Origin: DASSFZ01 sp036514635
Lineage (GTDB): Bacteria > Chloroflexota > Anaerolineae > Fen-1058
Direction: 5' to 3'
Length of the DNA: 25,382 nucleotides
Assembly: GCA_036514635.1 (NCBI GenBank)
Contig: DATBWU010000217.1
Span: forward strand, 1 to 25,382
In this document: piece after piece, positions 23,365 to 25,382 of the stretch
Position numbering within the stretch: the first letter of the stretch is position 1
Layout of the letters: every line of letters starts with the position of its first letter
Translations under genes and position numbers: made by a program
Notes under the pieces: generated by a model
Databases searched by the model: none
What the model was told of the DNA's origin: nothing
The model's input: only the letters and a program-made list of their open reading frames with translations

Positions 23365-24297
23365 ATGGACGCACCTAATCCGTTCACCGAGCGCGGTGTG
23401 ATCAAGGACCCCAAGCGCTTCTTCGGGCGCAAGCGCGAGTTGAAGCAGATTTTCGAGCGCCTGGCGGCGATGCAAAGCGTGTCGATCGTCGGCGAGCGGC
23501 GCACCGGCAAATCGTCACTGCTGGAGATCATCGCCGCGACCGGTTCGGATCGGCTGGGCAATGACTCCGAGTTTCATTATATCGACCTTGAGCGCGTCGA
23601 AAGCACCGAGGATTTTGTCGCTCGGGCGCTGGATGCGCTCGCCGCCGAAGGCCAGACCCTGCGTGACCTGGAACGCGCGATCGAGCAGCGCAAGGCGATT
23701 TTGTGCCTCGACGAATTCGAGCAATCGGGCGATTTCTCGAAGGAGTTTTTCGGCGCGCTGCGCAGCCTGGCCTCGACCGGCCACCTGGCGCTCGTCGTCG
23801 CCAGTCAATCCAAACTGGCGGACCTCGCCAGTGAAGGCATCACCACATCGCCGTTTTTCAACATCTTCACGACGCTGCACCTGGGCGATCTGACCGAAGA
23901 GGAATCGGGCGAGCTCTTGAATGGACTCGGCCAGCCGGCCGGCCGAGAGTTCTCGCCGGACGAGGTGCGCGCGGCCTATCGAGAGACCGGCGGCAATCCG
24001 TGGCGGCTGCAAATCTTCGGCTATCATCTCTTCGGGACGAACAGCCTGACCGAGGCTATCCGCCGCTACCAGGAAGAACTGGCCAGTTATAACAACGCGC
24101 CGAACGCGATGCGCCCCGCCCGCGCCGGACGCGAGACAACCCGACTGTCGTCCGTCCTGCTCGTCGCCGCCGCGCTGATCGGCTTCATTTCGATGGTCTT
24201 CAACTTCGGGGCAGGGATGCTTCTGATGCTGGCGCTGACGCTGGCCTCATTCCTGCTGGAAGGATGGCGCGGCCTGCGCCAGCGCGGAGCGAACTGA
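23365..24297 (+). CDS. AAA/STAND-like ATPase with C-terminal membrane hairpin
   Basis: A 310-aa P-loop ATPase of the ATPase_2/AAA_16/STAND type. An FFGRKREL motif (19-26) precedes Walker A GERRTGKSS (43-51). Walker B is ILCLDEFE (D115, E116) and a sensor-1-like VVASQSK lies near 144-150. A small helical/winged domain follows (about 200-235), with GNPWRLQ. Two hydrophobic helices (about 260-297) anchor the C-terminus in the membrane, leaving the ATPase in the cytoplasm. GGGGAGGA precedes ATG 23365. The stop shares its A with the next ATG (TGATG), so expression of the two is coupled. Function unknown; STAND-type ATPases often sense a trigger and activate partners. Confidence 0.85.
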   Translation: MDAPNPFTERGVIKDPKRFFGRKRELKQIFERLAAMQSVSIVGERRTGKSSLLEIIAATGSDRLGNDSEFHYIDLERVESTEDFVARALDALAAEGQTLRDLERAIEQRKAILCLDEFEQSGDFSKEFFGALRSLASTGHLALVVASQSKLADLASEGITTSPFFNIFTTLHLGDLTEEESGELLNGLGQPAGREFSPDEVRAAYRETGGNPWRLQIFGYHLFGTNSLTEAIRRYQEELASYNNAPNAMRPARAGRETTRLSSVLLVAAALIGFISMVFNFGAGMLLMLALTLASFLLEGWRGLRQRGAN

Positions 24298-24962
24298 TGG
24301 CGAAGCGCGCCGCCTCTCCCGTCCCGGCAGCAACGCTCACGCTTCCGCCCGACACGGTCTTCAAAGTGCAAGTCGTGCCGCCGGACAAGCCGCCGGATGC
24401 GTGGGAGCGCTGGCGACCCTACGTGGTGTGGGCGTTCCGCGCCATTTTGGTCATCAGCGGTTTGATGTGGTTCTTCTGGCTCCAACCGGTCGAGTACCCG
24501 GCTCCCCTCACCGATCCCGGCCTCCCCGAACTCTCGATCACACTGACTTATCCGCAGTACGTCTCGATCGGCGACGAGGGAACCATCGACCTGAGTGTGA
24601 CGAACGTCTCGACCCGGACGATCAGCGGCACACTCGTGCTGGCCTTTGGCGACGCGCCGCCGGTGCGCGTGCGCGACGATTCCGCGAACGTCCTGAAAGT
24701 GGAGAACCTGCCGCCCGGCGGCAAGCAGACATTGAGCGTGCATTACAGTCTGGCGTTGGCTCCCACCCTCGGCGGCGGCTACCTGGAATTCACCCCGCGC
24801 GCGTCGATCGACGGCGGCGGCAGCGTGGATTACGCGACGCAGCGCGTGGACGTCACCTTCGTCCCGCTGGTGCGGACGATGCTGGTCATCGTCCTGGGGC
24901 CGGCCGGCCTCGCCGGGCTGTTCTGGGATCAAATCAAGAAGCGTCTCTTCCCATCTCAATAA
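24297..24962 (+). CDS. Bitopic-loop membrane protein with exterior beta-sandwich
   Basis: A 221-aa protein. A cytoplasmic Pro-rich N-terminus (1-40) leads into a membrane helix (about 42-62), an exterior domain (about 78-188) that looks like a CARDB/Ig-like beta-sandwich (ISIGDEGTIDLSVTN-type pattern, NLPPGGKQTLSV), and a second helix (about 193-210) with a short basic tail. CARDB-type domains often bind partners or carry adhesion modules. It is translationally coupled to the ATPase and 6 bp from the next gene, so the three proteins probably form one membrane complex. Topology is my inference from hydrophobicity and charge. Confidence 0.75.
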   Translation: MAKRAASPVPAATLTLPPDTVFKVQVVPPDKPPDAWERWRPYVVWAFRAILVISGLMWFFWLQPVEYPAPLTDPGLPELSITLTYPQYVSIGDEGTIDLSVTNVSTRTISGTLVLAFGDAPPVRVRDDSANVLKVENLPPGGKQTLSVHYSLALAPTLGGGYLEFTPRASIDGGGSVDYATQRVDVTFVPLVRTMLVIVLGPAGLAGLFWDQIKKRLFPSQ

Positions 24963-24968
24963 CCCGCT

Positions 24969-25382
24969 ATGTCTCGGCCATCCGACCTTCCGCCTTCATC
25001 CCTCAGCCCTCATCCTTCAAGCGATCCGCTCTCGCCGTTCTTCTTCGCCGGCTTCCTGCGCCTGCTGTACTGGACATTCTTCAAGCCGAGCGGTTTTCAA
25101 GACTACACACGCAGGCTGCTGGGTGAAGACGCGGACAAAGAAGGCTTGCGCCCATTCCTTGCCGCGCTGAAACACCCGCACACCCGGCGCTTCATGCTCA
25201 AGAGCCTGTTCCTCACCGTCGCCGTGACCGCGCTGACCAGTGCAACGATCAACGTGGCGTTCAACCCGGAAGGCGTGGATGTGCCAAGAGTCGCCTTCGG
25301 CGTGGCCTTCGGCGTGGCCTTCGGCGTGGCCGGAGGCGTGGCCGTCGGCGTGGCCGGAGGCGTGGCCGGAGGCGTGGCCGTC
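24969..25382 (+). CDS. Membrane protein with GVAx tetrapeptide repeats, cut by window end
   Basis: At least 138 codons, running off the window. After a Ser/Pro N-terminus encoded by heptamer array E (doubtful as protein), a conserved-looking stretch FAGFLRLLYWTFFKPSGF and a hydrophobic segment (about 77-100) follow. Then come tetrapeptides GVAF, GVAG and GVAV (from residue 111), seven in a row and still going at the end. Glycine every fourth residue is a glycine-zipper pattern suited to tight packing of membrane helices. No ribosome site precedes the ATG, so a later or non-ATG start is possible. Third gene of the ATPase cassette. Confidence 0.7.
   Translation, partial: MSRPSDLPPSSLSPHPSSDPLSPFFFAGFLRLLYWTFFKPSGFQDYTRRLLGEDADKEGLRPFLAALKHPHTRRFMLKSLFLTVAVTALTSATINVAFNPEGVDVPRVAFGVAFGVAFGVAGGVAVGVAGGVAGGVAV
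24994..25021. repeat. Heptamer array E (CYTCATC), 4 units
   Basis: CTTCATC, CCTCAGC, CCTCATC and CTTCAAG in exact 7-nt register, at the start of the GVAx-repeat gene. The units match the CCCTCAT side of array D. Confidence 0.6.
25299..25382 (+). repeat. 12-nt tandem repeat encoding GVAx
   Basis: Seven in-frame copies of GGCGTGGCC plus TTC, GGA or GTC, reaching the window end. The near-identical DNA units suggest recent expansion and possible length variation between strains. Confidence 0.9.

Overview
The window looks like chromosomal DNA of a member of the Chloroflexota, probably an Anaerolineae-like lineage. The evidence is the 16S rRNA 5' part (short helix in the 440-497 region), a high-GC genome with consensus sigma70-type promoters, lipoproteins with Thr/Pro-rich linkers behind the lipobox, a DUF1786 protein, and many short-period repeats between genes. 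The assignment is from reading the sequence only; a database search of the 16S fragment would settle it.

Layout. 1-1550: the 5' two thirds of a 16S rRNA gene on the minus strand with two strong tandem promoters and a boxA-like leader, then a tRNA-Gln(CTG) with its own promoter and terminator. 1615-3743: an orphan OmpR-type response regulator (+) converging on an L,D-transpeptidase (-). 3685-6679: a minus-strand pair, a HAD-like hydrolase followed by a CapA-like lipoprotein. 6745-8173: an RNase H-fold DEDD exonuclease with TPR-like tail (-), whose 3' end lies inside a 90-bp hairpin element. 8214-9493: a heptamer array and a DUF1786 protein (+). 9503-11168 (+): a toxin-antitoxin-like pair (DUF4258, frameshifted, plus a YgiT-type zinc finger) and lipoyl synthase. 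11135-14174 (-): an ABC-F ATPase with a candidate ribosome-controlled attenuator, and an MGDG-synthase-type glycosyltransferase. 14305-15401 (+): a Flp pilin and a molybdopterin oxidoreductase domain. 15474-20622 (-): PrsW-family protease, Lon-like AAA protease and the DNA polymerase sliding clamp. 20866-23108 (-): a methyltransferase and a surface lipoprotein. 23311-25382 (+): a coupled three-gene membrane cassette (AAA/STAND-like ATPase with two C-terminal membrane helices, a two-helix protein with an exterior beta-sandwich, and a protein with GVAx tetrapeptide repeats that runs off the window).

Most genes are housekeeping or envelope functions. The unusual content is at gene boundaries: (1) a leader peptide, a mutually exclusive antiterminator and a terminator before the ABC-F gene; (2) five different tandem arrays that all have a 7-nt period, three of which reach into coding sequence; (3) a 90-bp element with 12-bp terminal inverted repeats that encodes the last 26 residues of the exonuclease; (4) a 46-bp direct repeat that duplicates a promoter and start codon around a two-hairpin insert; and (5) the three-gene membrane ATPase cassette, the best candidate here for an undescribed system.
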